Positions 7,720 to 16,361 are shown, counted from the first letter of the stretch. The stretch: DNA of 41,056 nt from W1P20-047 sp051878795 (GCA_051878795.1 JBJEKU010000084.1:1-41056), one strand, 5' to 3'. The notes: generated by a model not told the origin, from the sequence alone. Made by a program: numbers and translations.

Positions 7720-9141
7720 ATGGATAAAGCTAAGAAGAAGAGAGCCTCGTTATCCGCTCTGACCATCTTGATGGCCATCCTGGTTGTCTTGGCGATCATC
7801 ACGGTCATCATGGCAGCGGCAGGCGTCGAGGGAATCACCGGCGCAACCCTTTCCGGTCTTCTGACCGCCCCCGTGCGCGGCTGGTCCGATGCCCTTTCCG
7901 TCAATTGCTTCATCATGATCCTGGGCGGCTTTTTGGGTGTCGTCACCGCAACCGGTGCGCTCAATGTCGGTATCGACACCCTCGTGCGCAAGCTCCATGG
8001 TAAGGAGATCTGGATCATCCCGATTCTCATGATCCTCTTCTCCGTAGGCGGTACGGTTTACGGCATGGGTGAGGAAACGGTCCCCTTCTACATCCTGCTT
8101 GCCTCCACCATGGTCGCTGCGGGCTTCGACTCCATGGTCGGCGTCGGTACGGTTCTTCTGGGTGCTGGCTGCGGTGTTCTTGGCTCCACGGTCAATCCCT
8201 TCGCCGTTGGAGTAGCCGTCGACGCATTGAAGACTTCGGGTGTCGAGGCGAATCAGGCGATCATCATCGTCCTCGGTGCGATCCTTTGGGTCGTAGCAAC
8301 CGCAATGGCAATCGTGTTCATGATGCGCTATGCGAAGAAAGTCAAGGCGGACAAGGGCTCGACCGTTCTTTCCCTGCAGGAGCAGGAGGACATGAAGGCG
8401 AACTTCGGCGAGGTTACCACCGAAGCTTCCGATGAACGCCTCACTGGCCGCCAGAAGGGCGTACTGATCGTCTTCGCCATCACCTTCGTCGTCATGATCA
8501 TCGGCTTCATCCCCTGGGAAAGCTTCGGCATCACCGCATTCATGGGCTGGTCGAGCGTCCTTACCGGCTTCCCCCTGGGCGAATGGTATTTCGATGAGAC
8601 TTCCACCTGGTTCCTGATCGCTTCTATCGTCATCGCGATTGTGGGCGGCCTCTCCGAAAGCAAGTTCATTAAATCCTTCGTTACGGGTGCTGCCGACATG
8701 ATTGCGGTCCTGCTGGTCATCGCGCTTGCCCGTTCTATCACCGTTTTGATGAACGATACCGGCCTGAGCATGTGGATCCTTGAAAACGCTGCGAACATCC
8801 TTTCCGGCATGTCCGGTGCTCTGTTCGCTCCGCTGTCCTACCTGCTGTACCTGGGTATCTCCTTCCTGATTCCCTCTTCTTCGGGTTTGGCGACTGTGTC
8901 CATGCCCATCATGGGGCCCTTGGCTTCCGGTCTGGGCTTCTCCCCCGAAGTCATGGTCATGATCTTCTCTGCAGGCAATGGTTTGATCAACCTGTTCACC
9001 CCTACCTGCGGCTTCATCATGGGCGGTCTTGCGGCTGCCAAGGTGGAGTGGTCCACGTGGGTTAAGTTCAGCTGGAAGATCATCCTGGCGATCGGCATCG
9101 TATCCTGCGTTATCCTGACTGCCGCGATGATCATCCTCTAA
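7720..9141 (+). CDS. YfcC/DcuC-family membrane carrier, probable arginine exchanger
   Basis: 473 residues, hydrophobic throughout, with about a dozen predicted membrane segments. A cytosolic charged loop at roughly residues 205-245 is rich in K, E and D. Sequence character (GGTVYGMGEETVPFY, GSTVNPFAVGVA, FLIPSSSGLA, TPTCGFIMGG) fits the YfcC branch of the DcuC/C4-dicarboxylate carrier superfamily. Members beside arcA are often annotated as arginine/ornithine antiporters, so exchange of arginine for ornithine or citrulline is the likely role. This is inferred from context, since the family also has other substrates. I chose ATG 7720 after AGAGGAAAG. An in-frame start at 7654 would add a charged stretch overlapping the leader hairpin and is unlikely. 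Confidence 0.85.
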   Translation: MDKAKKKRASLSALTILMAILVVLAIITVIMAAAGVEGITGATLSGLLTAPVRGWSDALSVNCFIMILGGFLGVVTATGALNVGIDTLVRKLHGKEIWIIPILMILFSVGGTVYGMGEETVPFYILLASTMVAAGFDSMVGVGTVLLGAGCGVLGSTVNPFAVGVAVDALKTSGVEANQAIIIVLGAILWVVATAMAIVFMMRYAKKVKADKGSTVLSLQEQEDMKANFGEVTTEASDERLTGRQKGVLIVFAITFVVMIIGFIPWESFGITAFMGWSSVLTGFPLGEWYFDETSTWFLIASIVIAIVGGLSESKFIKSFVTGAADMIAVLLVIALARSITVLMNDTGLSMWILENAANILSGMSGALFAPLSYLLYLGISFLIPSSSGLATVSMPIMGPLASGLGFSPEVMVMIFSAGNGLINLFTPTCGFIMGGLAAAKVEWSTWVKFSWKIILAIGIVSCVILTAAMIIL

Positions 9142-9232
9142 CCGGCTGGATCAAAGCATTGCAGCAATTCGCGAACGAAGCGTTTCTTCCGCGGGCTGCA
9201 TGAAGTAGGATTCCGTGTTTCGTTGAGACTTG

Positions 9233-9270
9233 AAAGGAAGAGCCGCCTTCGGGTGGCTCTTCCTTTGTCT
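9233..9270 (+). terminator. Intrinsic terminator after the YfcC-type gene
   Basis: A 15-bp stem, AAAGGAAGAGCCGCC with GGTGGCTCTTCCTTT, is closed by a UUCG tetraloop (9248-9251) with one G-U pair, and runs into TTTGTCT. It lies about 90 bases after the stop codon. Confidence 0.9.
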
Positions 9271-9277
9271 GGGTTGC

Positions 9278-9293
9278 TGTTTCACGTGAAACG
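9278..9293. other. parS-like ParB-binding site
   Basis: The sequence TGTTTCACGTGAAACG contains the perfect 14-nt palindrome GTTTCACGTGAAAC at 9279-9292. It matches the bacterial parS consensus at 15 of 16 positions. Chromosomal parS sites are bound by ParB and cluster near the replication origin in most bacteria. The rest of the 9142-9456 gap holds only the terminator at 9233-9270 and the downstream side of the minus-strand cyclase gene. Confidence 0.85.
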
Positions 9294-9456
9294 CTGAAGG
9301 TATGGGTGCTCGACCGTTCGAGGGGCGAGTGTTGCGGCTGAGTTCTATCCAAGCGGTGGCGCTATCGCCTGCAAGTATATTCCGGTACAAGTCGCCATGT
9401 TCTCGCCGCATTGTAGTTGAAGGGCCGATCCGGACGAGGGCGGATAGGCCCGGGGG

Positions 9457-10095
9457 TTACAACACGGCGATGGCGCGAACGGGTGCGCCATCCGAGGCCT
9501 CCCATTTCAGAGGGAGCGCGAAGAGCGTGAAGGGTTCGTTTCCGACCTTGTCCAAGTTGGTGAGGTTTTCGATGAAGATCATTTCCTTGGCAAGAAGAGC
9601 ATGGTGGATGCTCAGCGATTCGTCCGAGATGGGGTCGATTCCGATGGTGTCGAAGCCGATTCCCTTCGGGTTTATCCGCCCGATCAGGGTAACGGCTTCT
9701 GGCGATAGGAAAGGGTATTCGCCGAAATATTCCCGCTTGCCCCAGTAGCGGTCCCAACCGGTATTGAAGAGCAGGAAGTCGTTTTCCCATGCTGCATCAC
9801 CCAAGCACTCGATGCGCTCCGACCCGATCAGGCCGCCTTCCGGAATGTCCTTGCAATCGATGACGATTGCCTTTCCGACGAAGCGGTCGACAGGAAGGCG
9901 ATCGAGGGTCTTTCCGTTTTCGAAGATATGCGCCGGAGGGTCCATGTGGGTTCCCGTGTGGCTGAAGAGGGTGAGAAGCGTTTCCTTGAACCCGTCTTTT
10001 CCGATGGAGCTTGCGTTGGAAAGACGGGGCGGCTCCGTTCCCGGGTAAACGGGCATATCTTCGGTGATGGTATGGGTGAGGTCGATGATCTTCAT
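9457..10095 (-). CDS. Cyclase-family (kynurenine formamidase-like) metal-dependent hydrolase
   Basis: 212 residues, the usual length for the family. The metal-binding signature HTGTHMDPPAH occupies residues 46-56 and gives the full HxGTHxDxPxH pattern. The N-terminal DLTHTITEDMPVYPG and the later FDTIGIDPIS stretch are also typical. Family members hydrolyse N-formylkynurenine or other amides, or lactones, in the cytosol. No tryptophan-degradation gene is nearby, so the substrate is open and I give no symbol. The gene stands alone, facing the YfcC-type gene and divergent from murB, with which it shares a 252-base intergenic region. The start at 10095 follows a GGAGATCCCGATATG context. Confidence 0.88.
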   Translation of the reverse strand: MKIIDLTHTITEDMPVYPGTEPPRLSNASSIGKDGFKETLLTLFSHTGTHMDPPAHIFENGKTLDRLPVDRFVGKAIVIDCKDIPEGGLIGSERIECLGDAAWENDFLLFNTGWDRYWGKREYFGEYPFLSPEAVTLIGRINPKGIGFDTIGIDPISDESLSIHHALLAKEMIFIENLTNLDKVGNEPFTLFALPLKWEASDGAPVRAIAVL

Positions 10096-10347
10096 ATCGG
10101 GATCTCCTTTGTTACGGCCCTTATGATTCTATCGAAAAAAATTACGCTAAGCGGGTCCGCCTTGGGTACAATCGGGTATCTGCGCGTGCGTTTGCTTCCG
10201 ACCCCGCCAGTCAAGGGCGGAGTCCATAGCTGTACTGTTCATGGTACGCACTTGCATGTCCATGGAAATGGGAGGTTATTGCTGCGTTAGCATGGCAGTA
10301 GAGGTTCCGGTGCATTTGCCGGGCACGTATAAGACGATAGGAGCGGC

Positions 10348-11289
10348 ATGGTTTCTTGGTCCGAAGATAAGCAGCAGGCGTTGGTTCCGGCTTTGGAGAA
10401 TGTGCTTGGACGTGAGAACGTCTTGCTTGGAGAGCCTCTGCGCGAGCATACGACGTTTGCCATCGGCGGTCCTGCCGATGTGTATGCCATTCCGCAGAGC
10501 ATCGAGGATCTCGCGCGGATTCACCGCGTGTGCTCCGATACCTTAACCCCCATGCGCATCCTGGGTAAGGGAAGCGACCTCCTGGTTGCGGATTGCGGAG
10601 TGCGCGGCGTCGTGGTGCAGGTGTTGGACAACCTTTCCGAAATCACCATCGATGGGAATATTCTCCGTGCTCAAGCGGGGGCGACCAATAGCGAGGTTGC
10701 CCATGCGGCGCTGCAAGCAGGGCTTTCCGGGTTCGAATTCGCTGCGGGCATCCCCGGTACCATCGGAGGTGCTGCCATTATGAACGCGGGAGCATATGGT
10801 GGGGAATTCCGCGACGTCTGCATCGAGTTGACCTGTGTCGATTCGGAAGGTGACTTCGTTACCGTTTCCCGCGATGATGCCGAATGGTCGTATCGCCATT
10901 CCATGATGTCCGAAGAGGGTTATGTGGTTGCCGAGGCGGTGCTGGAGCTTGCGTCTGCCGATCCTGCAGAAATCAAGGCGACCATGGATGATCTGCAGGC
11001 GCGTCGCGAGGAAAAGCAGCCCCTCGATATGCCCAGCGCCGGCTCGACTTTCAAAAGGCCGGAAGGCTACTTTGCCGGCAAGCTTATCCAGGATTCCGGA
11101 CTTCAAGGGGCAAGCGTCGGCGGTGCCCAGGTTTCCACCAAGCATGCGGGGTTCGTGGTGAATATCGGCGATGCCACTGCATCCGATGTGCTGGGGCTTA
11201 TCCATCATGTCCAGGAAACGGTGAAAGCGCGTTTCGGGGTGGATCTTGAGCCCGAGGTCCGCATGTGGGGCTTCGAGGAAACCGCATAG
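10348..11289 (+). CDS. murB: UDP-N-acetylenolpyruvoylglucosamine reductase (MurB)
   Basis: Cytosolic FAD enzyme that reduces UDP-GlcNAc-enolpyruvate to UDP-MurNAc with NADPH, the second committed step of peptidoglycan synthesis. The 313 residues show the FAD-domain motifs LGKGSDLLV and GIPGTIGGAAIMNAGAYGGE, the type II-like GSTFKRPEGYFAGKLI segment holding the proton-donor serine, and the C-terminal LEPEVRMWG glutamate. N-terminal TTFAIGGPAD is also typical. The ATG at 10348 follows GATAGGAGCGGC. It is a single-gene unit with a terminator 50 bases downstream. Confidence 0.96.
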   Translation: MVSWSEDKQQALVPALENVLGRENVLLGEPLREHTTFAIGGPADVYAIPQSIEDLARIHRVCSDTLTPMRILGKGSDLLVADCGVRGVVVQVLDNLSEITIDGNILRAQAGATNSEVAHAALQAGLSGFEFAAGIPGTIGGAAIMNAGAYGGEFRDVCIELTCVDSEGDFVTVSRDDAEWSYRHSMMSEEGYVVAEAVLELASADPAEIKATMDDLQARREEKQPLDMPSAGSTFKRPEGYFAGKLIQDSGLQGASVGGAQVSTKHAGFVVNIGDATASDVLGLIHHVQETVKARFGVDLEPEVRMWGFEETA

Positions 11290-11339
11290 CCTATCGCTTC
11301 GAATGCGATGCGGTTGGGAAGACCGTGAGAAGATGATTC

Positions 11340-11370
11340 ACGGGGCGGACCTGCGGGACCGCCCCGTTTT
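11340..11370 (+). terminator. Intrinsic terminator after murB
   Basis: Nine-bp stem ACGGGGCGG/CCGCCCCGT with a short internal loop, followed by TTTTATCGTTTTTT. Confidence 0.85.
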
Positions 11371-11467
11371 ATCGTTTTTTTGCGTTTCGGATCGGGGTCG
11401 AGGGCGTTGCCGATCGGTTCCTGTGGTTTTCCCTGAAGATCTTTGGAGGAAGGGGTGGGGCCGGTGG

Positions 11468-11845
11468 TTAGAGACGGGTCCCTCCGTGCTTTTCCAGGTG
11501 CCTTTTCAGGCAGTCGAAGGTTTCGTCGCTGATGTAATGTTCGATTCTGCAGGCGTCTTCTTCAGCGGTTCTTCCGCTGACTCCGATTCCCCTGAGGATC
11601 CGTGTGATGGTAACGTGGCGTTCGTAGATCTTGGCAGCAGCCTTCTCGCCTTCGGATGTGAGCGTGATATTGCCGTTTTCGATTTCGACCAACCCGCTGC
11701 GGCGCAGCTTGCCCATCCATTCGCTGATGGTGGGCTTGGAGAAGCCCATCTTGCGTGCGATATCCACCGCCTGGACACGTTCGCTTTCAAGGTGGAGCAT
11801 GTAGATGGTCTCCAAATACATTTCCGCGGATTCGCTGCTTCGCAT
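11468..11845 (-). CDS. DtxR/MntR-family metal-dependent transcriptional regulator
   Basis: 125 residues with an N-terminal winged helix (about 5-65: SAEMYLETIYML, then AVDIARKMGFSKPTISEWMGKLRRSGLVE) and a dimerisation/metal domain ending in the EEDACRIEHYIS ligand cluster. His in YERHVT is another likely ligand. There is no C-terminal SH3-like FeoA domain, so it is MntR-sized rather than IdeR-sized. Such proteins repress metal uptake genes when Mn2+ or Fe2+ is bound. No metal transporter is adjacent. I chose ATG 11845 because the family conservation begins there and AAAGGG precedes it. Longer in-frame starts reach into the divergent queT promoter region. A TACAAT box on this strand (11883-11878) is its likely -10. 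Confidence 0.9.
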   Translation of the reverse strand: MRSSESAEMYLETIYMLHLESERVQAVDIARKMGFSKPTISEWMGKLRRSGLVEIENGNITLTSEGEKAAAKIYERHVTITRILRGIGVSGRTAEEDACRIEHYISDETFDCLKRHLEKHGGTRL

Positions 11846-11925
11846 CGATCTGCCCTTTCTCGTTCTCCTGCTTGGCAATTGTAACAAGAGCTTCGGTTGA
11901 TGGCGGCCGTATCCTTTCCCGGTGG

Positions 11926-12016
11926 TATACTGGCGCAATCCCGTACACCGTTGGGCCCTGTGCGGGTGTGAAAGTTAGTTGCCCATAGCCCGTGGCGATA
12001 GCCATGCGGAAAGGAG
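11926..12016 (+). promoter_or_regulatory. Promoter and structured leader of queT, possible preQ1-type riboswitch
   Basis: An extended -10 (TGGTATACT, box 11926-11931) should start transcription near 11938. The leader of about 85 bases then forms an 8-bp stem, 11940-11947 with 11959-11966, whose loop contains TGGGC (11952-11956). That loop can pair with GCCCA at 11981-11985 as a pseudoknot. A second hairpin, 11992-11996 region with 12001-12006 (TGGC-GATA-GCCA core), ends just before the GGAAAGGAG ribosome binding site. Stem, pseudoknot, second hairpin and ribosome binding site is the layout of preQ1-II riboswitches upstream of queT genes. The conserved bases of known preQ1 classes are not clearly present. 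Confidence 0.4.
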
Positions 12017-12022
12017 AATCCC

Positions 12023-12628
12023 ATGTCCAAGGAATCTTTGTGTTCTGCCGCCCCCGTGCAGGCGACCAGGTCGCGCTCTGCCAGCGTTGCGAGGACGGGG
12101 GTGATTGCAGCGGTATATGCGGCGGCGACGCTTGTTGCGATGCTCTTCCTCCAGGGTCTAGCCTGGGGCCCCGTCCAGTGCCGTATTTCCGAGGCGGTCT
12201 GCGCCATCGCGGTCGTGACCTCGTCTGCCGTGCCCGGGCTCTCGCTCGGCTGCGCGATTGCCAACCTGTGCAATGTTGCAATCAGCGGTACCGGTGCGTT
12301 GGGGATGCTCGATGTCGTGTTCGGCACCCTTGCCACGTTCTTGGGGGCGCTCTGGTGCCGTAGGTTCCGCTCGCGTCCCGCCTTGGCCCTGTTCGGCTTC
12401 GTGTTGGCGAATGCGCTGATCGTCCCGTTGTACCTGCCCATCCTCCTTCAGGGTCTGGGGTATTACACCATCCCCTTCACGAGCATCTCGCTCGAGGGGA
12501 TGTACGTTCCCATGTACTTGTTCGGTGTTGTTGCCGTCGGTATCGGCGAGGCCCTGGTGATGTATATCCTCGGTCTGCCGCTGTTACGAGCCATCAGGAG
12601 GTTCGGTGTTTCGGAGGATGAGGCGTAA
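12023..12628 (+). CDS. queT: QueT-family transporter (queuosine precursor uptake)
   Basis: 201-residue membrane protein with five or six hydrophobic segments starting near residue 25. The segments VQCRISEAVCAIAV and GLSLGCAIANLCN and the closing TSISLEGMYVPMYLFGVVAVGIGEAL region, quoted in parts, are characteristic of the QueT/COG4708 family. These are proposed substrate-binding membrane proteins that import queuosine precursors such as preQ1, often with an ECF energising module. No ECF ATPase is nearby, so a shared module elsewhere is likely. The ATG follows AAAGGAGAATCCC. A terminator lies 46 bases after the stop. The leader upstream appears structured. Confidence 0.85.
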   Translation: MSKESLCSAAPVQATRSRSASVARTGVIAAVYAAATLVAMLFLQGLAWGPVQCRISEAVCAIAVVTSSAVPGLSLGCAIANLCNVAISGTGALGMLDVVFGTLATFLGALWCRRFRSRPALALFGFVLANALIVPLYLPILLQGLGYYTIPFTSISLEGMYVPMYLFGVVAVGIGEALVMYILGLPLLRAIRRFGVSEDEA

Positions 12629-12673
12629 AGCCTCTTCCGCGTCGTTTTTCGAATCACAGGATCGGGCCCGGAG

Positions 12674-12699
12674 AGCCGCCTTTCCAAGGCGGCTTTTTC
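12674..12699 (+). terminator. Intrinsic terminator after queT
   Basis: Perfect 7-bp stem AGCCGCC/GGCGGCT with loop TTTCCAA, then TTTTTCT. A TATACAAT box at 12731-12738 beyond it is the likely -10 of the glycosyltransferase operon. Confidence 0.9.
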
Positions 12700-12824
12700 T
12701 GTTCTCTCCGCCAGCAAAGGGGAAAGCTAATATACAATCAGAAGGCGCCCATTCAGAGGCGGATATTGCGGAAATGAAGCACTGTCCCGGCGGATAGCCG
12801 GGCGAAAAACGGAAAAGAGCCTGC

Positions 12825-14120
12825 ATGAACCCCCTGGTTGTCATCCCAACCTATATCTCTTCGCGCCGTTCGGCACCCTCGGACCGAAACGATGCGGTTG
12901 TGTACGACCATATGACCCCGTTGATGAGCGAAGGGGAGCTTCCCCGTTGCCTGAAATCGCTCAATAGGGTTCGCGGCGTCGGTGCCGTTGCCGTGCTGGT
13001 TGCAGCGGAGAAGGGGATCGAGCAGCAGGCGGCGGAGAAGGTGAGGGAAGTCGCAACGCGTTTCCCCCTGTTGAGTATCATGGTGGTGACCGCTGCCGAA
13101 CTCGATATCATCAGACGCCGTTTCGAGCAGCTCAGGCTCGGCAGGTTGGAATTCGAGGTGGGGCTGTGCGGTTATTCCGCCATCCGCAATCTGGGATTGG
13201 TCCTCGCGAACATACTGGGCTTCGACAGTATCGTGTTCATCGATGATGACGAGGTCATCGATGATGCCTCCTTCTTGGAGAAGGGCATGTACGGTCTGGG
13301 CAAGCTGACCCGCAGGGGCATCCCCATCCTCGCAAAGAGCGGATACTACCTGAATGCGGAGGGGAATTGCCATTCCCTCAGCCAGGACAAGTGGTACAAC
13401 CGGCATTGGAACCAGGGTCGCGCGTTCAACCAGTGGATCGACCAGGCGCTTGCCGGCCCCAGGCTCTCCCGCTCGAACCATGTGTGCGGCGGGTGCCTTG
13501 CCCTGCACAAAGAAGCCTTCAAGCGCTTGAGCTTCGACCCTTGGATCCCCCGAGGCGAAGACCTGGACTATCTGCTCAATCTGCGCATGTACGGTTCCGA
13601 TATCTGGTTCGATAACAAGTGGTGCCTGCGGCACCTTCCCCCGAAGGGGATCAGCGAAGGCAGGCGCTTCCGCCAGGATATCTTCCGCTGGCTCTACGAG
13701 TTCAGGAAGATGGAGTATAGCCGTACGCAGATCGACCTCCAGCAGGTGAAGCCCTCTTCCCTGGAGCCGTACCCCGGCCCCTTCCTGCAGCCGGGGATAG
13801 AGAAGAGGATCCGCAAGACCGCGAAGCTGAGGAGCATCGGTCGTCCTGACGGCAAGGAATACCGCAAGGCTGCCAAGGTGGTTGCTGCGGAGGCGTCCGA
13901 ATATGCCCGCAGGAACTGCGCGCGTTATTTCGAATTCCAGTACGTATGGCCCGAGATCATGGTCAGGACCGAAGGCGACAGCATCCTGCGCAATGCGCTC
14001 CTCAGATCGGTGGTGCGCTGTTCGGAGGAAGGGGTTATCGAGCCTCCTGCCGAGCAGATGATGACCGCGAGCATCGATGCCGGGCTGACGAAAGAGGTCC
14101 GTCTCAACGTCTCCGAATAG
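12825..14120 (+). CDS. GT-A-fold glycosyltransferase
   Basis: 431 residues without signal peptide or membrane segments. The N-terminal MNPLVVIPTY resembles the first strand of GT2-type enzymes. FIDDDEVID at 139-147 is the DxD-type nucleotide-sugar/metal motif. The later CGGCLALHKEAF and RGEDLDYLLNLRM segments resemble the acceptor and catalytic base region, as in ED-containing GT2 enzymes. The 130-residue C-terminal extension is basic and helical. Donor and acceptor cannot be told from sequence. It starts a probable operon with the TauE/SafE permease (9-base gap) and the LytS-like kinase. A compatible-solute or cell-envelope role are both possible. Confidence 0.8.
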   Translation: MNPLVVIPTYISSRRSAPSDRNDAVVYDHMTPLMSEGELPRCLKSLNRVRGVGAVAVLVAAEKGIEQQAAEKVREVATRFPLLSIMVVTAAELDIIRRRFEQLRLGRLEFEVGLCGYSAIRNLGLVLANILGFDSIVFIDDDEVIDDASFLEKGMYGLGKLTRRGIPILAKSGYYLNAEGNCHSLSQDKWYNRHWNQGRAFNQWIDQALAGPRLSRSNHVCGGCLALHKEAFKRLSFDPWIPRGEDLDYLLNLRMYGSDIWFDNKWCLRHLPPKGISEGRRFRQDIFRWLYEFRKMEYSRTQIDLQQVKPSSLEPYPGPFLQPGIEKRIRKTAKLRSIGRPDGKEYRKAAKVVAAEASEYARRNCARYFEFQYVWPEIMVRTEGDSILRNALLRSVVRCSEEGVIEPPAEQMMTASIDAGLTKEVRLNVSE

Positions 14121-14129
14121 GCGGTTTCC

Positions 14130-15026
14130 ATGGCGCTTTTCCTGTTGTCCATATGCGTCGGCTTCGGGGTCGGTGTTCTTTCGGGCATGCTGGGCATCGG
14201 AGGGGGCATGGTGATGCTCCCCGTGTTTCGCCTGGGATTCGGAATGGCCGCACTGCAGGCAACGGCCACTTCCCTGTTCGCAATCGTCCCCACCTCCCTG
14301 GCGGGGTCCGCGACCCATCTGCGCAATAGGACCTGCGTGCCCGCGGTGGGCGTGCTTGCAGGGATAGGCGGGGCCTGCTCTTCGCCCTTGGGCGTGTATC
14401 TCGCGAGCGTATCGCCGACCTGGCTCGTGATGTCGGCGGCGGCTTTGGTGATCGGTTATTCGTCGGTGACAATGCTGAGAAAGGCGCTGGCGCTTCCCAA
14501 GGGCCCAGGCGAAGGAGCCCGTGCGCCTTCCGCTGGCGGCAGCCGGGTGGATGCCACCCGTTCTTGCCCGCGGGATCGCGCAGGCTCCTCCTCGGGTGCA
14601 GTCGCCGCCCGTGAGGTCGATTCTGCTGTTTCGGAAGGGGCGTCTGCGGGCGTTGGCCGCGGCTTGTTGCTGCGGGCGTGTGCCATCGGATTGGTTGCAG
14701 GCGTCGCAAGCGGCTATATCGGCGTGGGCGGCGGTTTCGTGATGATCCCGCTATTCGCTTCGCTTTTGGGTTTGGGGATGAAAAAGGCGTCGGGCACCTC
14801 GCTTATTGCTGTTAGTATTCTAGCTATCCCCGGTGTCATCGAGCAGTTCCTGCTTGGGAACGTGATGGTAAGCGCAGGCGTTGCCATGGCGATAGGGAGC
14901 ATACCCGGTGCCGTGGCGGGGTCCGCCTTGTCGAAGCGGATTCCCGAACGGCAGCTCCGCTTTCTCTTCAGCGGCATGCTCTTCGTATCTGCCGCTTTGT
15001 TGGTGGCTAAGGAATTGGGGATCTAG
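14130..15026 (+). CDS. TauE/SafE-family permease
   Basis: 298-residue membrane protein made of two related halves. Each half opens with a glycine-rich helix: GVLSGMLGIGGGMVMLP near residue 15, and GVASGYIGVGGGFVMIP near 190. This is the internal duplication typical of TauE/SafE (DUF81) proteins, which are thought to export or import sulfur-containing organic anions. About 55 residues between the halves (roughly 120-175) are an unusual Ala/Gly/Ser/Arg-rich, low-complexity cytosolic loop. The gene follows the glycosyltransferase by nine bases and precedes the sensor kinase by 15. The substrate is unknown. Confidence 0.87.
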   Translation: MALFLLSICVGFGVGVLSGMLGIGGGMVMLPVFRLGFGMAALQATATSLFAIVPTSLAGSATHLRNRTCVPAVGVLAGIGGACSSPLGVYLASVSPTWLVMSAAALVIGYSSVTMLRKALALPKGPGEGARAPSAGGSRVDATRSCPRDRAGSSSGAVAAREVDSAVSEGASAGVGRGLLLRACAIGLVAGVASGYIGVGGGFVMIPLFASLLGLGMKKASGTSLIAVSILAIPGVIEQFLLGNVMVSAGVAMAIGSIPGAVAGSALSKRIPERQLRFLFSGMLFVSAALLVAKELGI

Positions 15027-15041
15027 AGATAAGGGGGGACT

Positions 15042-16361
15042 ATGAAGGTCAGGATTTCCAGGGAGATGCGGAATAGGATACTGGAAACCTTCTTCCTCAT
15101 CGTAGACGTGCTTTCGGGCAGCTTGCTTCTGGGTTACTTCATCAACCCTCCTTCGGCGAGCAACCTGTTCATCGTCCCGTGCATCATCTTCGCTGCGAGC
15201 CTGGTCATGACTATGAGGGTATGGTTCGATCCCGATCGCGTCCGTGCAAGCCAGTCCGACGCCATGCTCGATCTGGCGAGCCGCACCCTTTCGGCTATGT
15301 CCGAGGGCCTGAATGCCAACAGCGCCCAGAAGGTCTGCGACCTGCTGCTTCCCGCAACCGATACGATCGCCGTGGCGATTACCGATACGGATCATATCCT
15401 GGGGTATTCCGGGGCGAACAAGGAACTGAACCCCACCTGGGCTCCCATCCGCACTCAGGCGACCCATAACGTCATCGAATCGGGCGAGATGCAGGTGCTC
15501 TACACTGCCGAGGAAATCGGATTCCCCGAGCGCAGGAATGTGATCAACGCTGCGATCATCGTCCCCTTGATCGTGTCCGATAACGTGGTGGGCACCCTGA
15601 AGTTCTATTATCCCAACCCGCGCAAAGTGACCGCGACCCAGCAGAGCATCGCGTGCGGATTCGCCGATCTGCTCTCATCCCAGATTGCCGCATGGAAGTT
15701 CAAGGACCAGAAGAAGCTGGCGACATCCATGGAGCTCAAGGCGCTTCAAAGCCAGATCAACCCCCACTTCCTGTTCAACACCATCAACACGATCTCCTCC
15801 TTCATCCGTACCGATCCGGCGAAGGCGCGCGTGCTCCTCCGCGAATTCGCGACCTTCTACCGCCGTACCTTGGAGGATGCCTCCGACTTGATCCCGTTAT
15901 ATCGCGAGGTGGACCAGACTTCCCGCTACCTGCAGTTCGAGATCGCCCGCTTCGGCGAGGATCGCCTGCAGCTTTCCTGCGACATCCCCGACGATCTGGC
16001 GGGCCTGCTGGTCCCCGCCTTCATGATCCAGCCCCTTGTGGAGAATTCCGTCAAGCATGCCATGCCCGCGACGGGCACCCTGCATATCGGAATCAAGGCC
16101 AGCAGGGTGAACGGCGACGACCTGTCGATCGATGTAAGCGATGACGGCGTCGGTATGAGCGAGGAATCCCGCAGCAACATCAAGAAGAAGAAGGAAACGA
16201 CCGGCTTGGGCATCGCGGTCAGGAACATCAACGACCGCATGAAGGGGTATTACGGACCCGAGTCCCACATGCATGTGGAGAGCGAGGAGGGGGTGGGCAC
16301 CACCATCACCCTTCTGCTCAAGCACGGATGCACTCCTCGCGAGCACGAAGTCGGGGAATAG
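15042..16361 (+). CDS. LytS/YehU-type sensor histidine kinase
   Basis: 439 residues. Two membrane segments (about 13-34 and 41-58) are followed by a GAF-like sensory region (about 80-215), a His_kinase domain with INPHFLFN in which H242 is the phosphorylated histidine, and an ATPase domain with PLVENSVKHA as N-box and a DDGVGM G1 box. The hydrophobic 5TM input of classical LytS is absent, so the signal is probably sensed by the GAF region. It lies 15 bases after the permease gene and before the LytTR regulator, its obvious partner. The stop-to-start gap of 185 bases contains a separate promoter for the regulator. Confidence 0.92.
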   Translation: MKVRISREMRNRILETFFLIVDVLSGSLLLGYFINPPSASNLFIVPCIIFAASLVMTMRVWFDPDRVRASQSDAMLDLASRTLSAMSEGLNANSAQKVCDLLLPATDTIAVAITDTDHILGYSGANKELNPTWAPIRTQATHNVIESGEMQVLYTAEEIGFPERRNVINAAIIVPLIVSDNVVGTLKFYYPNPRKVTATQQSIACGFADLLSSQIAAWKFKDQKKLATSMELKALQSQINPHFLFNTINTISSFIRTDPAKARVLLREFATFYRRTLEDASDLIPLYREVDQTSRYLQFEIARFGEDRLQLSCDIPDDLAGLLVPAFMIQPLVENSVKHAMPATGTLHIGIKASRVNGDDLSIDVSDDGVGMSEESRSNIKKKKETTGLGIAVRNINDRMKGYYGPESHMHVESEEGVGTTITLLLKHGCTPREHEVGE

